Assembly (NCBI GenBank): GCA_030039165.1 | Contig: JASHQM010000028.1 | Coordinates: 1 to 53,368 of the forward strand | Source of the DNA: Candidatus Sulfotelmatobacter sp. | Lineage (GTDB): Bacteria; Acidobacteriota; Terriglobia; Terriglobales; Acidobacteriaceae | Direction: 5' to 3' | Length of the DNA stretch: 53,368 bases | In this document: positions 36,458 to 45,435 of the stretch, piece by piece | Position numbering within the stretch: position 1 is the stretch's first letter | Layout: the number at the start of each line of letters is the position of its first letter | Position numbers and translations under genes: made by a program | The notes under the pieces: generated by a model | What the model saw: the letters and a program-made list of their open reading frames with translations, nothing else | The model's database searches: none | What the model was told of the DNA's origin: nothing

Positions 36458-36486
36458 TTTACGGTTCCCGCGCTCCGATTTAGAAT
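36458..36486 (+). promoter_or_regulatory. Promoter of tRNA-Thr
   Basis: TTTACG (36458-36463), a 17-nt spacer and TAGAAT (36481-36486), ten bases before the tRNA 5' end. Apart from this promoter the 36303-36495 gap shows nothing recognisable. Confidence 0.55.
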
Positions 36487-36495
36487 CGACGAGAG

Positions 36496-36571
36496 GCCGA
36501 CGTAGCTCAGTTGGTAGAGCAGTCGATTCGTAATCGACAGGTCATCGGTTCAAGTCCGATCGTCGGCTCCA
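36496..36571 (+). tRNA. tRNA-Thr (anticodon CGU)
   Basis: A full cloverleaf can be drawn: acceptor GCCGACG/CGTCGGC, D arm GCTCAGTTGGTAGAGC, anticodon stem GTCGA/TCGAC with loop TTCGTAA (anticodon CGT), and T arm ATCGG-TTCAAGT-CCGAT. The CCA end (36569-36571) is encoded. Reads ACG codons. Confidence 0.97.
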
Positions 36572-36766
36572 TCCTAACCCCTTCAAGGTGTATCAGTTCA
36601 CGAATCCCGTCGTTGCACGGAAATCCATATTTAGCGTCCTTGGTTTCCAGGAGGTTTTCCGATTGCATGCGGCTAAATCGCCGCTCCCACTCTTCGTCGA
36701 GTGCTTTGGGGGTTTCTGTGGTGATCCGTATAGGCTGTTTATGGGGACTGCTTTCGCGCCGCTCAC

Positions 36767-36792
36767 AAAAAGCCGGGGATGGTTCCCCGGCT
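36767..36792 (-). terminator. Rho-independent terminator of the paralogous exported-protein pair
   Basis: On the minus strand a perfect 9-bp stem (36784-36792 with 36771-36779) with a 4-nt loop runs into a T-run of five. It lies 19 nt beyond the stop of the second paralogue. The remaining 36572-36766 stretch after the tRNA holds no recognisable gene. Confidence 0.8.
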
Positions 36793-36810
36793 GGGCAGAA
36801 CCACAGCGCG

Positions 36811-37584
36811 TTAGAAGCCTCCGGCGGTTCCGACCAGCCCCCAGGAGCCGGCTCGGCATTGACTTGAATTCAAGCCCAATGACGAGTCGCACCAGTTGGC
36901 CCAGGTGTAACCGAAGTAGGCGGAGTTGATATAGAGCGAGCCCGCAGGCTGGGCGTCGCCCAGCACGGCGTTCGTGTTCTGGGTGGTATTGGAGAGGAAA
37001 ATCCGGCCAACGCTGCAACTGCCGTCGGTGGCTCCGTTGGTACACTGCGGAGTGATATTGAACCAGTATTCGCCCGGTCCGATGCGCAGGGTTGGAATCT
37101 TCACCAGTACGGTGAATTCATTGATACCGAAGAAATCGCGTCCGGTGGTTGCGACCTGAATGGCGCCGGTGCCGGAAGCGATGCTGGTGCCGCCGTTGCC
37201 TTCCGTCACGCCGGTACGAACGTCGTAGCTGGCGGTGTGAGGATCGAAGTTCGCGTCGGCTTGCACGTTGAAGAGGATTCCGGTCACTTTGATCCGGCCA
37301 TTATTCGGAACGTCGATGGCGGCGTAGGTGGAACTGCCGGGGACCAGGACAGTGTCTTCATTGGAAAAACCGGCAGCGTTGGGGTCGGAAGGATTGAGAT
37401 CGCCACCGTAAAACGCGCACGGATTGCACAGCGAGGGAGGAGCGGGCAAAGTCTGCTGCTGAGGAATGGCAGATTCTTCGGAGTCGCCGGCCAAATGCTG
37501 CGAAGGCGCCGGTTTCTTGTGCTGCGCCGCGGCGGACAAGGTGAGGACTATGACCAGAGTGGAGGCGAATAGGAACGTTTTCAT
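36811..37584 (-). CDS. Exported protein of unknown family, paralogue B
   Basis: 257 residues with a signal peptide (MKTFLFASTLVIVLTLSAAA). The mature protein has a Pro/Gln-rich start, then SLCNPCAFYGGDLNPSDPNA, a long beta-rich body (RIKVTGILFNVQAD, YDVRTGVTEGNGGTSIASGT, PGEYWFNITPQCTNG) and a C-terminal YFGYTWANWCDSSLGL. The four or more conserved Cys suggest disulfides. It shares all of these blocks with the upstream neighbour and overlaps it by 4 nt (ATGA), so the two are a tandem duplication translated together. No named domain is recognised. A terminator follows. Confidence 0.8.
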   Translation of the reverse strand: MKTFLFASTLVIVLTLSAAAQHKKPAPSQHLAGDSEESAIPQQQTLPAPPSLCNPCAFYGGDLNPSDPNAAGFSNEDTVLVPGSSTYAAIDVPNNGRIKVTGILFNVQADANFDPHTASYDVRTGVTEGNGGTSIASGTGAIQVATTGRDFFGINEFTVLVKIPTLRIGPGEYWFNITPQCTNGATDGSCSVGRIFLSNTTQNTNAVLGDAQPAGSLYINSAYFGYTWANWCDSSLGLNSSQCRAGSWGLVGTAGGF

Positions 37585-38348
37585 TCAACACCTCCCAGTA
37601 GGCCGAAGGACACTAAGGCGCATTGAGTCTGATTCAGACCAGTGTCGGGGTCACACCAGTTGGCCCAGGTGAAGTCGAAATACCCCGAGTTCACGAATAT
37701 CTCGTGCCGGGGCTGCCAGTAAGGGCGCAAAGCGTTGGTTCGAGACGTGGTGTTGGAGACGTAAAACCCAAAGACGCTGCAACTGCCATCCAGCGTGTTC
37801 AGGCAGTTCGGGGTCAAGTTTATCCAATAGGCGCCTGAGGGGAGCCGAATTGGCGGAAATACTACCACGGCAGAGTATTCGGCTACGCCCAGGAAGTTTC
37901 TTCCCGTGGAGACAACCTGAATGGTGGTAGTGCCGGAGGCGATGCTGGTGCCGCCGTCCCCTTCGGAGACGCCAGTGCGAATGTCATAGCTGGCGGTGAA
38001 AGGGTCGAAAGCGGCGTCGGCCTGGAGGTTAAAGAGGATGCCCTTAACGGTGACGGTAATGCCGCTGGGAATATCGACCTCGCCATAAGTGCCGCTGCCG
38101 CCGATAACGGACAATGTGTTCTCATCGGCGAAGCCCGCAGCGTTGGAGTCGTTCGGATTGAGATCGCCCCCATAGAAAAGGCAGGGATTACAAAGAGCTG
38201 GAGGTCTGGCCGCGCCAGTGAACTCCGGAAGCGCGGCATCCGGATTGCCGGCAAGATGATGTGACGAAGCGGGCTTTTTTCCTGACTGCGCCACCGCGGC
38301 GAAGCCGAACGTTATCACTACCGCTGCCGCGAGAAACGTTCTTTTCAC
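37581..38348 (-). CDS. Exported protein of unknown family, paralogue A
   Basis: 255 residues with a signal peptide (MKRTFLAAAVVITFGFAAVA). It has the same block order as paralogue B: ALCNPCLFYGGDLNPNDSNA, VTVKGILFNLQADAAFDP, YDIRTGVSEGDGGTSIASGT, GAYWINLTPNCLN and YFDFTWANWCDPDTGL. Overall identity looks near half by eye, so the duplication is old. Function is unknown; the exported, disulfide-rich, beta-rich character suggests an extracellular or surface role. A short GC hairpin (CCCGGC/GCCGGG, 38388-38407) lies in its upstream region. Confidence 0.8.
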   Translation of the reverse strand: MKRTFLAAAVVITFGFAAVAQSGKKPASSHHLAGNPDAALPEFTGAARPPALCNPCLFYGGDLNPNDSNAAGFADENTLSVIGGSGTYGEVDIPSGITVTVKGILFNLQADAAFDPFTASYDIRTGVSEGDGGTSIASGTTTIQVVSTGRNFLGVAEYSAVVVFPPIRLPSGAYWINLTPNCLNTLDGSCSVFGFYVSNTTSRTNALRPYWQPRHEIFVNSGYFDFTWANWCDPDTGLNQTQCALVSFGLLGGVE

Positions 38349-38639
38349 CGGGTTCGTCCTCCTGGATTAAGAGCGATTTTGAAGCGCGGAAACTGCCCGG
38401 CGAGTTTATGCCGGGTCGGGTCAGCAATGCAAGGGAGCCGAAAGTACCCAGGCGCCGAATGGCGCAAGGGTCGCGGGATTGGGGCTACCTAGCCTTCGCA
38501 GCCGCGGCTGTGGCGAATCCTTCATGGCGGCAGGCGGGACCGTTGGCGTCGCCAAGGTCCCACTTGCGACCCGGCGCCATCCGGGATGACATGGAGAAAA
38601 GCGTCGAGTTGCCGATAGCAAATCAAAGGTTGCCCAAAC

Positions 38640-38666
38640 GGCTAAAGACGGATGATGCCTTTAGCC
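38640..38666. repeat. GGCTAAAG inverted repeat
   Basis: GGCTAAAG (38640-38647) and CTTTAGCC (38659-38666) form a perfect 8-bp stem with an 11-nt loop. It sits 12 nt upstream of the -35 of the hppA-side promoter, so it may be an operator or a repeat element. Confidence 0.4.
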
Positions 38667-38678
38667 CGCGAGGTGCGA

Positions 38679-38707
38679 TTGACCCTTGCGTTGCAACGTG
38701 TTATAAA
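38679..38707 (+). promoter_or_regulatory. Strong sigma-70-type promoter upstream of hppA
   Basis: TTGACC (38679-38684), exactly 17 nt, then TATAAA (38702-38707). The next clear coding start is hppA at 39090, so it would give a leader of about 375 nt or a separate small transcript. Confidence 0.6.
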
Positions 38708-39004
38708 TGCTGGTTTTGCAAGGGATGGCGGGAGCACGTGGATCAGGGCCGCCAGCCTGGCGCAAATTCCGACGCGGCCAAACTCCAACACTCCGTTTCA
38801 GGTCTTGCGGTGGAAGCGTGTTCGGATCCTATGACCAACCCTATCGATTGCCATGCGTGCCCGGACGGGGATGGTTGCTGGAGGCGGTACCAAGACACGT
38901 TACGATATTCCCGAAATACTGGCAGTGGGTCGGTTTGAAAAAGGAAGCGAGCCAGTCGCGTGATTATTGCGGCGCAGAGAACGCGCCGCGTCGCGCGGCT
39001 CGCT

Positions 39005-39046
39005 CAGATTCCTCGCTTCGCAAAAAGCGCTCGCTGGGAACGACAG
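39005..39046. repeat. Short dispersed element, copy 2
   Basis: It starts CAGATTCCTCGC and ends GAACGACA, matching the ends of the element at 2956-2994, with a different middle that includes AAGCGCTCGC. It lies just upstream of hppA. Confidence 0.4.
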
Positions 39047-39089
39047 ACTGACCCATTCCCGATAAAAGAAAAATTCTGGAGGATTTATT

Positions 39090-41606
39090 ATGCGCACCTG
39101 CCTCGCTCGTGCTGCATTCCAAGGACGGCGTGCGGTACATGGTTTCCTGAAAAGATTTTTGGCTTTGAGCGCGCTGGTCACATTAGCTACGGGCGCCGCG
39201 CTGGCGCAGCCCGAGGCAAGCGGGGAAGCCTCGCTGAAACTACCGGATCTTTCCAAAGTCAGCTTTTTCAATGGAGCGATTAACGGCCATAACCTGCTGC
39301 TGATCGGAATTCTTTTCTGCCTGTTCGGCTACGCGTTCGGCATGGTCATCTACATGCGGCTGAGAAACCTGCCCGTGCACCGCTCCATGCGCGAAATCTC
39401 GGAGCTGATCTATGAGACGTGCAAGACCTATCTGATCACGCAGGGCAAGTTCCTGCTTCTATTGTGGGTGTTTATCGCGATCATCATTCTTTTGTACTTC
39501 GGCTTGCTATTGAAATATGAAGCGCTGCGCGTGCTCATCATCCTGGCATTCAGCATCATCGGCATCGCGGGCAGTTATGGGGTGGCATGGTTCGGCATTC
39601 GCGTCAATACCTTCGCCAATTCGAGGACGGCGTTCGCTTCGTTGCCGGGCAAACCCTATCCCGTGTATCAGATCCCACTTGAGGCAGGGATGAGCATTGG
39701 CATGATGCTGATCAGCGTCGAGCTGCTGATGATGCTCATCATTCTGCTTTTCGTTCCCGGCGACTACGCGGGACAGTGCTTCATCGGATTTGCGATTGGC
39801 GAATCCTTGGGCGCGGCGGCATTGCGTATTGCGGGCGGAATATTTACCAAGATCGCCGACATCGGCTCTGATCTTATGAAAATCGTCTTCAAGATCAAAG
39901 AAGACGATGCGCGTAACCCCGGCGTAATTGCCGATTGCACGGGCGATAACGCCGGCGATTCAGTGGGGCCCTCTGCGGACGGCTTCGAAACCTATGGCGT
40001 TACCGGCGTGGCTCTGATTACGTTCATCCTTCTGGGTGTCAAGAATCCTACGATCCAAGTCCAGCTTCTGGTTTGGATCTTTGTCATGCGCGTCATCATG
40101 CTGGTATCCAGTTCGGTTTCGTACTTCCTGAATGGCGCGATTGCCAAAGGCCGCTACCACGGCGCCGACGAGATGAATTTTGAGACTCCGCTCACATCTC
40201 TCGTTTGGATCACCTCGATTGTTTCTATCGCACTGACGTACTTGATTTCCTACTACACCATTCCTGAATTGGGCGGCGACACCTCACAATGGTGGAAGCT
40301 AGCGACGATTATTTCCTGCGGAACGCTGGCGGGCGCGATTATTCCGGAACTAGTCAAGGTTTTTACTTCAGTGGAGTCGCGCCACGTGAAAGAAGTGGTC
40401 ACTTCAGCCGAAGAAGGCGGAGCTTCGCTCGGGATTTTGTCCGGGTTCGTGGCAGGGAATTTCTCGGGATATTATCTCGGGCTGGCGATGATGGTGCTGA
40501 TGGCAATTGGATTCTATTTCAGCACAATGGGATTGGCCACGGCGGCTTCGATGCTGGCGCCGGCGGTGTTCGCGTTTGGATTGGTGGCATTTGGATTTCT
40601 GGGCATGGGTCCGGTGACGATTGCGGTTGATTCGTATGGCCCGGTTACCGACAATGCGCAGTCGGTTTATGAGCTTTCGTTAATCGAGCAGGTTCCGAAT
40701 GTTGAGGCAGAGATAAAAAAAGATTTCAACCTGAGCGTGAATTTTGACCGCGCAAAACATCTGCTTGAGGCCAACGATGGCGCAGGCAACACTTTCAAGG
40801 CGACGGCAAAACCGGTATTGATTGGTACGGCCGTGGTGGGCGCGACTACGATGATTTTCTCGATCATCATGGCATTGACGAATGGTCTCACGGGCAATGT
40901 AGATAAGTTGTCGCTTTTGTACGCACCCTTTTTCCTGGGACTCATCACCGGTGGAGCGATGATTTACTGGTTCACGGGAGCGTCGACGCAGGCGGTGACA
41001 ACGGGATCGTATCGGGCGGTTGAGTTCATCAAGGCAAATATCAAACTGGAGGGGGTGGAAAAGGCTTCGGTGAGCGACAGCAAGAAAGTGGTTGAAATCT
41101 GCACGCAATATGCGCAGAAGGGGATGTTGAACATCTTCATTGCCGTTTTCTTCGCAACTCTGGCATTCGCATTTCTGGAGCCGTTCTTCTTCGTTGGGTA
41201 TCTGATATCTATCGCCATCTTTGGCTTGTATCAGGCGATCTTTATGGCGGATGCGGGTGCCGCGTGGGACAACGCGAAGAAGATTGTCGAGGTGGAGTTG
41301 AAGCAAAAGGGAACTGAGCTGCATGCAGCGACCGTGATTGGCGATACCGTGGGCGATCCATTCAAAGATACGTCGTCGGTGGCGTTGAATCCAGTGATCA
41401 AGTTTACGACGCTGTTTGGATTGTTGGCAGTGGAACTGGCGGTGACCCTCTCGCAGGATCGGGGATCGACGATTACCAACGTACTTGCGGCAGTGTTCTT
41501 TGTTTTGTCGTTTATTTTTGTGTATCGAAGTTTCTACGGGATGAGAATTCGAAGGCACGAACGCGAAGTAGACGTTGTCTATGCAACGAAAGACGCCGTG
41601 CGGTAG
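39090..41606 (+). CDS. hppA: Membrane-bound proton-pumping pyrophosphatase (divergent type)
   Basis: 838 residues with GGAGGA before the ATG. It hydrolyses pyrophosphate and pumps protons. A cleavable-looking signal peptide (FLALSALVTLATGAALAQ) precedes about 16 membrane segments. The active-site block is at 246-306: IAGGIFTKIADIGSDLMK, then EDDARNPGVIAD, then CTGDNAGDSVGPSADGFETY. The usual DVGADLVGK and GDNVGDCAGMAADLFE are altered, which marks a divergent branch. K570 in GNTFKA occupies the position where a Lys is associated with K+-independent enzymes. Pumped ion and Na+/K+ dependence remain inferences. With the transhydrogenase nearby, it points to tight proton-gradient management. Confidence 0.93.
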   Translation: MRTCLARAAFQGRRAVHGFLKRFLALSALVTLATGAALAQPEASGEASLKLPDLSKVSFFNGAINGHNLLLIGILFCLFGYAFGMVIYMRLRNLPVHRSMREISELIYETCKTYLITQGKFLLLLWVFIAIIILLYFGLLLKYEALRVLIILAFSIIGIAGSYGVAWFGIRVNTFANSRTAFASLPGKPYPVYQIPLEAGMSIGMMLISVELLMMLIILLFVPGDYAGQCFIGFAIGESLGAAALRIAGGIFTKIADIGSDLMKIVFKIKEDDARNPGVIADCTGDNAGDSVGPSADGFETYGVTGVALITFILLGVKNPTIQVQLLVWIFVMRVIMLVSSSVSYFLNGAIAKGRYHGADEMNFETPLTSLVWITSIVSIALTYLISYYTIPELGGDTSQWWKLATIISCGTLAGAIIPELVKVFTSVESRHVKEVVTSAEEGGASLGILSGFVAGNFSGYYLGLAMMVLMAIGFYFSTMGLATAASMLAPAVFAFGLVAFGFLGMGPVTIAVDSYGPVTDNAQSVYELSLIEQVPNVEAEIKKDFNLSVNFDRAKHLLEANDGAGNTFKATAKPVLIGTAVVGATTMIFSIIMALTNGLTGNVDKLSLLYAPFFLGLITGGAMIYWFTGASTQAVTTGSYRAVEFIKANIKLEGVEKASVSDSKKVVEICTQYAQKGMLNIFIAVFFATLAFAFLEPFFFVGYLISIAIFGLYQAIFMADAGAAWDNAKKIVEVELKQKGTELHAATVIGDTVGDPFKDTSSVALNPVIKFTTLFGLLAVELAVTLSQDRGSTITNVLAAVFFVLSFIFVYRSFYGMRIRRHEREVDVVYATKDAVR

Positions 41607-41614
41607 GCGACGGT

Positions 41615-41653
41615 GTTCAGCTGTGGCTGTTAAGCGGAAGCCCGCGGCTGAAC
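41615..41653 (+). terminator. Hairpin after hppA
   Basis: GTTCAGC (41615-41621) pairs with GCTGAAC (41647-41653), with an inner GGCT/AGCC pairing. There is no T-run, so it is either a weak terminator or a palindromic repeat; it starts eight bases after the hppA stop. Confidence 0.35.
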
Positions 41654-41760
41654 CGACACTGATTTCGCTGGCTCCTCGATGCGACTCAAGACGCGCCCTT
41701 TCAAGCAAGAATTCGGATCGGCGCCATCTTGAGCCCGTCCAGTTGCCACGGCATTAGGCG

Positions 41761-41904
41761 CTACCTGGTCTGGCGGCCCCTCAGTTTCTCTCCTTCATTT
41801 TTTTTGACGCTATGGGCTAGCTTCTCGATCTCCTCGGCTTTTTTCAACGCGTCGAGTGACAACACGTTTTCGCTCGATTTTGCCGACGCGTTCGCGCGAA
41901 GCTG
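41761..41904 (-). pseudogene. Ghost copy of the C-terminus of the adjacent exported protein
   Basis: Immediately after the TAG of the upstream gene, in the same frame, 47 codons read QLRANASAKSSENVLSLDAL then KKAEEIEKLAHSVKKNEGEK and a short tail before the next TAG. The upstream gene ends KSNENVLSVSVMKKADEIEK, LAHSVKDKMKGPN. The two segments match over about 28 residues. It has no start codon or signal peptide. It is either an in-frame partial duplication or the 3' end of a tandem paralogue whose 5' part was deleted. Confidence 0.75.
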
Positions 41905-42264
41905 CTAGTTCGGGCCCTTCATTTTGTCTTTGACGCTGTGGGCGAGCTTTTCAATCTCATCGGCTTTCTTCATTACTGAAACGGAGAGGACATTTTCGTT
42001 GGATTTGTCGACGTAGTCCTTTAATTCCACGGCGAGGCGGAGTAATTTGTCGGCGTCATTCTTGAGAGCAGCCTGGCGTTCGAGGTTAGCTTTCTTGGCC
42101 AGATCGCGAGCTTGCTGATTACGGGCGTCGTCTGCGTCGCCGCCGGGCATGGTGGGCGGAGCCGGAGGCGAAGTGGGCGGCCTGCCGGCGGGAAGCTGGG
42201 CGTGAGCTTCCACTGCAAGGAGCAAAAAGACAGAGAGGAGCAAAGGTAAGGGTATGAGTCGCAC
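41905..42264 (-). CDS. Small exported helical protein
   Basis: 119 residues from a GTG at 42264 with GAGG upstream; the frame stays open to 42417 but only this start puts the signal peptide (LIPLPLLLSVFLLLAVEAHA) at the N-terminus. A Pro-rich linker is followed by a charged helical domain (LAKKANLERQAALKNDADKL, LRLAVELKDYVDKSNENVLS) ending in MKKADEIEKLAHSVKDKMK, likely coiled-coil. I recognise no named function. The stop is followed directly by an in-frame degenerate copy of the last ~35 residues. Confidence 0.72.
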   Translation of the reverse strand: MRLIPLPLLLSVFLLLAVEAHAQLPAGRPPTSPPAPPTMPGGDADDARNQQARDLAKKANLERQAALKNDADKLLRLAVELKDYVDKSNENVLSVSVMKKADEIEKLAHSVKDKMKGPN

Positions 42265-42522
42265 GGTGTCCTCGTAAAAGGGGCGCGAACGGGCTGCCCG
42301 GTTCTCAGAGTATGACACTTTTGCTGGAAATCGGCAGGGTGGTGGCAGAACGCCAGCGCAACACTCTACCGCGGCGCCTTCGCTCCGCTGGACAGCCGAG
42401 GACGCCTGTTTCCACATGCTGCTGGGCTGATGCGCCGAAGCCGTCGGCTTCCCTCGACTCCGCTCGGGGTTCTGCAGAGCAGGCTCTCGAGGCTGGCTGT
42501 CCGCACATTAGCTCTTAAGCTC

Positions 42523-43773
42523 TTACAACGAGCTCATATTCGACAAGAATTCGCCGTTAGATTTCGTCTTGCTCAGCTTATCGATGAGCAACTCCATCGC
42601 TTCTACCGGCGACAGCGGGTTGAGTACTTTACGCAATACCCAGATGCGTGACAGGTCTTCGCGCGGGATGAGCAGTTCTTCTTTGCGCGTGCCGGAGCGC
42701 TGAATGTCGATGGCAGGGAAGACGCGCTTATCGACCAGTTTGCGCTCGAGAATGATTTCACTGTTGCCAGTGCCTTTGAATTCTTCGAAGATCACATCGT
42801 CCATGCGGGAGCCGGTGTCGATCAGCGCAGTAGCAATGATGGTTAGCGAGCCGCCTTCTTCGATGTTGCGAGCGGAGCCGAAGAAGCGCTTGGGACGCTG
42901 AAGTGCGTTCGAGTCAACGCCGCCGGAAAGAACCTTGCCGGACGGGGGAACGATCGTATTGTAAGCGCGGGCGAGGCGCGTGATGGAATCGAGCAGGATC
43001 ACGACGTCGCGCTTGTGCTCGACCAGGCGCTTGGCTTTTTCAATCACCATTTCCGCGACTTGCACGTGGCGGGCGGCGGGTTCGTCGAAGGTGGAAGAAA
43101 TTACTTCGCCTTTGACTGAGCGCTGCATATCGGTAACTTCTTCCGGGCGCTCGTCGATCAGCAGTACCATCAGGACGACTTCCGGATGATTCGTGGTGAT
43201 CGAGTTGGCAACATTTTGCAGCAACATGGTTTTGCCCGCACGGGGAGGAGAAACGATCAGGCCGCGCTGGCCTTTGCCGAGAGGCGTGAGCAGATCCATT
43301 ACGCGGGCGCTGACGTTGTCACGCGTGGTCTCGAGCTTGACGCGCTCCTGGGGATAGAGAGGAGTGAGATTGTCGAACAGAATCTTGTTCCGCGCCTCTT
43401 CCGGAGATTCGAAATTGACCGCTTCGATCTTGACCAGCGCGAAATACTTCTCGCCTTCGTGTGGAGGACGCACCTGGCCGCTGATGGTGTCGCCGGTTTT
43501 CAGGTCGAACTTGCGGATCTGGGAGGGCGAGACGTAGATATCATCGGGACCCGGCAGATAGTTGTAATCGGGCGAGCGCAAGAAACCGTAGCCGTCAGGC
43601 AGAATCTCGAGCACGCCCTCAGCGAAGATGTGGCCCTCTTTTTCGCTCTGCGCCTGGAGGATTTTGAAAATGAGGTCCTGTTTGCGCAGACCGCTGGCGC
43701 CGGGCAATTCGAGCGTGCGGGCAATCTTGGTTAATTCAGTAATGTTCTTTTCTTTCAATTCAGCGATGGTCAT
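42523..43773 (-). CDS. rho: Transcription termination factor Rho
   Basis: 416 residues. Rho is the hexameric RNA-dependent ATPase that ends transcription. The N-terminal Rho_N helices ([23 protein letters not shown]) and the cold-shock-like RNA-binding domain ([30 protein letters not shown]) are present. The P-loop is [12 protein letters not shown], Walker B is [17 protein letters not shown], and the Q/R-loop regions [21 protein letters not shown] and [20 protein letters not shown] are intact. AGGTG precedes the ATG. It is 113 bp downstream of the small omega-like gene and probably in the same transcript. Confidence 0.98.
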   Translation of the reverse strand: MTIAELKEKNITELTKIARTLELPGASGLRKQDLIFKILQAQSEKEGHIFAEGVLEILPDGYGFLRSPDYNYLPGPDDIYVSPSQIRKFDLKTGDTISGQVRPPHEGEKYFALVKIEAVNFESPEEARNKILFDNLTPLYPQERVKLETTRDNVSARVMDLLTPLGKGQRGLIVSPPRAGKTMLLQNVANSITTNHPEVVLMVLLIDERPEEVTDMQRSVKGEVISSTFDEPAARHVQVAEMVIEKAKRLVEHKRDVVILLDSITRLARAYNTIVPPSGKVLSGGVDSNALQRPKRFFGSARNIEEGGSLTIIATALIDTGSRMDDVIFEEFKGTGNSEIILERKLVDKRVFPAIDIQRSGTRKEELLIPREDLSRIWVLRKVLNPLSPVEAMELLIDKLSKTKSNGEFLSNMSSL

Positions 43774-43886
43774 GATTCACCTAAACCCGACCACCTGGAC
43801 GTATCCGTTTCAGCGGTTGTCGGGAAATTTCAAAGGAGGGTACTCAGGGAAGACAAAACAACTACGAGGCAGGCGGACGGACTGCG

Positions 43887-44102
43887 TTATGCAGCCCGCC
43901 GTTGTGCCTCGGCAAAATTTTCCGGTTCTGACAGAACACTCTGCCGCTCCGCGCCCGCGATCCGATCCAGCACAACGTTCATGGTTTCCTGGATTCTGGT
44001 GCTGGGCCGATGGAACTTCCGCGTGGCCTTGGAGGCAAGCTGGCAAAGCATATAACGATTTCGCAACGTCTGTAAAGCATCAAAGACACGATCAGAGCGC
44101 AT
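43887..44102 (-). CDS. Small protein, possibly RNA polymerase omega-like
   Basis: 71 residues with an excellent AGGAG and a TATAAT -10 (44122-44127, minus strand) just upstream. The sequence FDALQTLRNRYMLCQLASKATRKFHRPSTRIQETMNVVLDRI has the order NRY-L---ASKA-R, then a Thr-Arg strand and a final helix, resembling the core of RNA polymerase omega (RpoZ), which reads NR-ELVLLAAKRAR. The similarity is weak and by eye. It lies upstream of rho, another transcription gene. If not omega, it is a conserved-looking small basic protein of unknown role. Confidence 0.6.
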   Translation of the reverse strand: MRSDRVFDALQTLRNRYMLCQLASKATRKFHRPSTRIQETMNVVLDRIAGAERQSVLSEPENFAEAQRRAA

Positions 44103-44641
<539 letters not shown>

Positions 44642-45172
44642 GTTTTTTGGTGCTTATGTCAGGTCTCTCCCCTTCTGCCTGCGCTTGGCGTTCCGCCTTG
44701 AACCAGATGTCGACTGGGTCTTTACTCGAACCGCGAACACCCACGGCAAAGTGCCCAGTTTCGGTTCGCTTACGAACTCGGCACGTTTCACGTCACTGTC
44801 GATGCTTGAGTCAGGAAAAGCCTGTCGAGTACTCGGGGAAGCATCTTGTGACATGGGAAAAGCGCGAACGGACATTGCCGAGAGCATCAATCGCGACTCC
44901 CAAGATGCTCAGAAGGGAATGGATCGAGGGTCCCGAAGTACAGTGTCAGGATACAACAGCAAGTCTAGCGAGTTCGCAGATTGAACGGTCGGCCACTCGG
45001 AAGCCGGCCCTTAGTTGATGCTAAATCCGGATTTAACTCATTAACCTTCGGGTGGCTTTCGAACACTAATGCCGGATTGCGCGGACTATCGCCCGGTTTC
45101 GCAATCGAATACACTCTTTCTTCTACAACGCTATTGAGTGTTCCAAGCAACCAAGACTTTTGGAGTTATCGT
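44642..45172. other. 531-bp gap after tRNA-Asn, no recognisable gene
   Basis: Short frames exist on both strands, but none has a good start with protein-like sequence. No integrase, direct repeat of the tRNA end or transposase fragment is visible. Base composition is less GC-rich than in the flanking genes, which fits decayed or foreign DNA next to a tRNA gene. Confidence 0.4.
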
Positions 45173-45328
45173 ATGGGCGTCAGCGACCCAGAGATTCGAA
45201 AAAAAGTATTTGGAGCTCGATGGCACCACGAAATCGAGAAACAAACTTGGCCGCTCTGGAAAAGGCTGGTCCATCGCTTGCAGCGCTGCCCAATTTGCAA
45301 GCCCGAAAAGAAAAATCGAAAAAGTTAA
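45173..45328 (+). CDS. Possible 51-residue basic protein
   Basis: The ATG at 45173 has GGAG seven nt upstream. The product begins MGVSDPEIRKKVFGARWHHE, is rich in Lys, Arg and Trp, and ends with a CPIC pair and a KKNRKS tail. The frame continues open upstream to 44981, but that part does not look like protein. No family is recognised. It could also be a chance frame in a gene-poor region. Confidence 0.35.
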   Translation: MGVSDPEIRKKVFGARWHHEIEKQTWPLWKRLVHRLQRCPICKPEKKNRKS

Positions 45329-45435
45329 TGAGTGCAAACGCCCTGGTTTCGCCCCTTGACTTCCGGTTTGCCCGTCCGTAGGGCACAGTAGCCAAAGTGA
45401 TTTGAGATAAGGTTGCCAACTCGTGATTTCCAATT

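Larger units (their letters stand above)
38349..39089. other. 741-bp gap without a convincing gene
   Basis: No reading frame here has a good start, Shine-Dalgarno and protein-like sequence. It contains a CCCGGC/GCCGGG hairpin (38388-38407), a GGCTAAAG...CTTTAGCC inverted repeat (38640-38666), a strong promoter (38679-38707) and a dispersed element (39005-39046). A small RNA or a long hppA leader could come from the promoter. Confidence 0.5.

Noticed and set aside
36511..36867. Plus-strand frame beginning inside tRNA-Thr
   Set aside because: It starts within the tRNA (SSPIVGS is the T-arm read through) and continues across a terminator and the 3' end of an exported-protein gene.
40680..41708. 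Long minus-strand open frame (342 codons)
   Set aside because: It is antisense to hppA, with His/Arg-rich sequence typical of a shadow frame.
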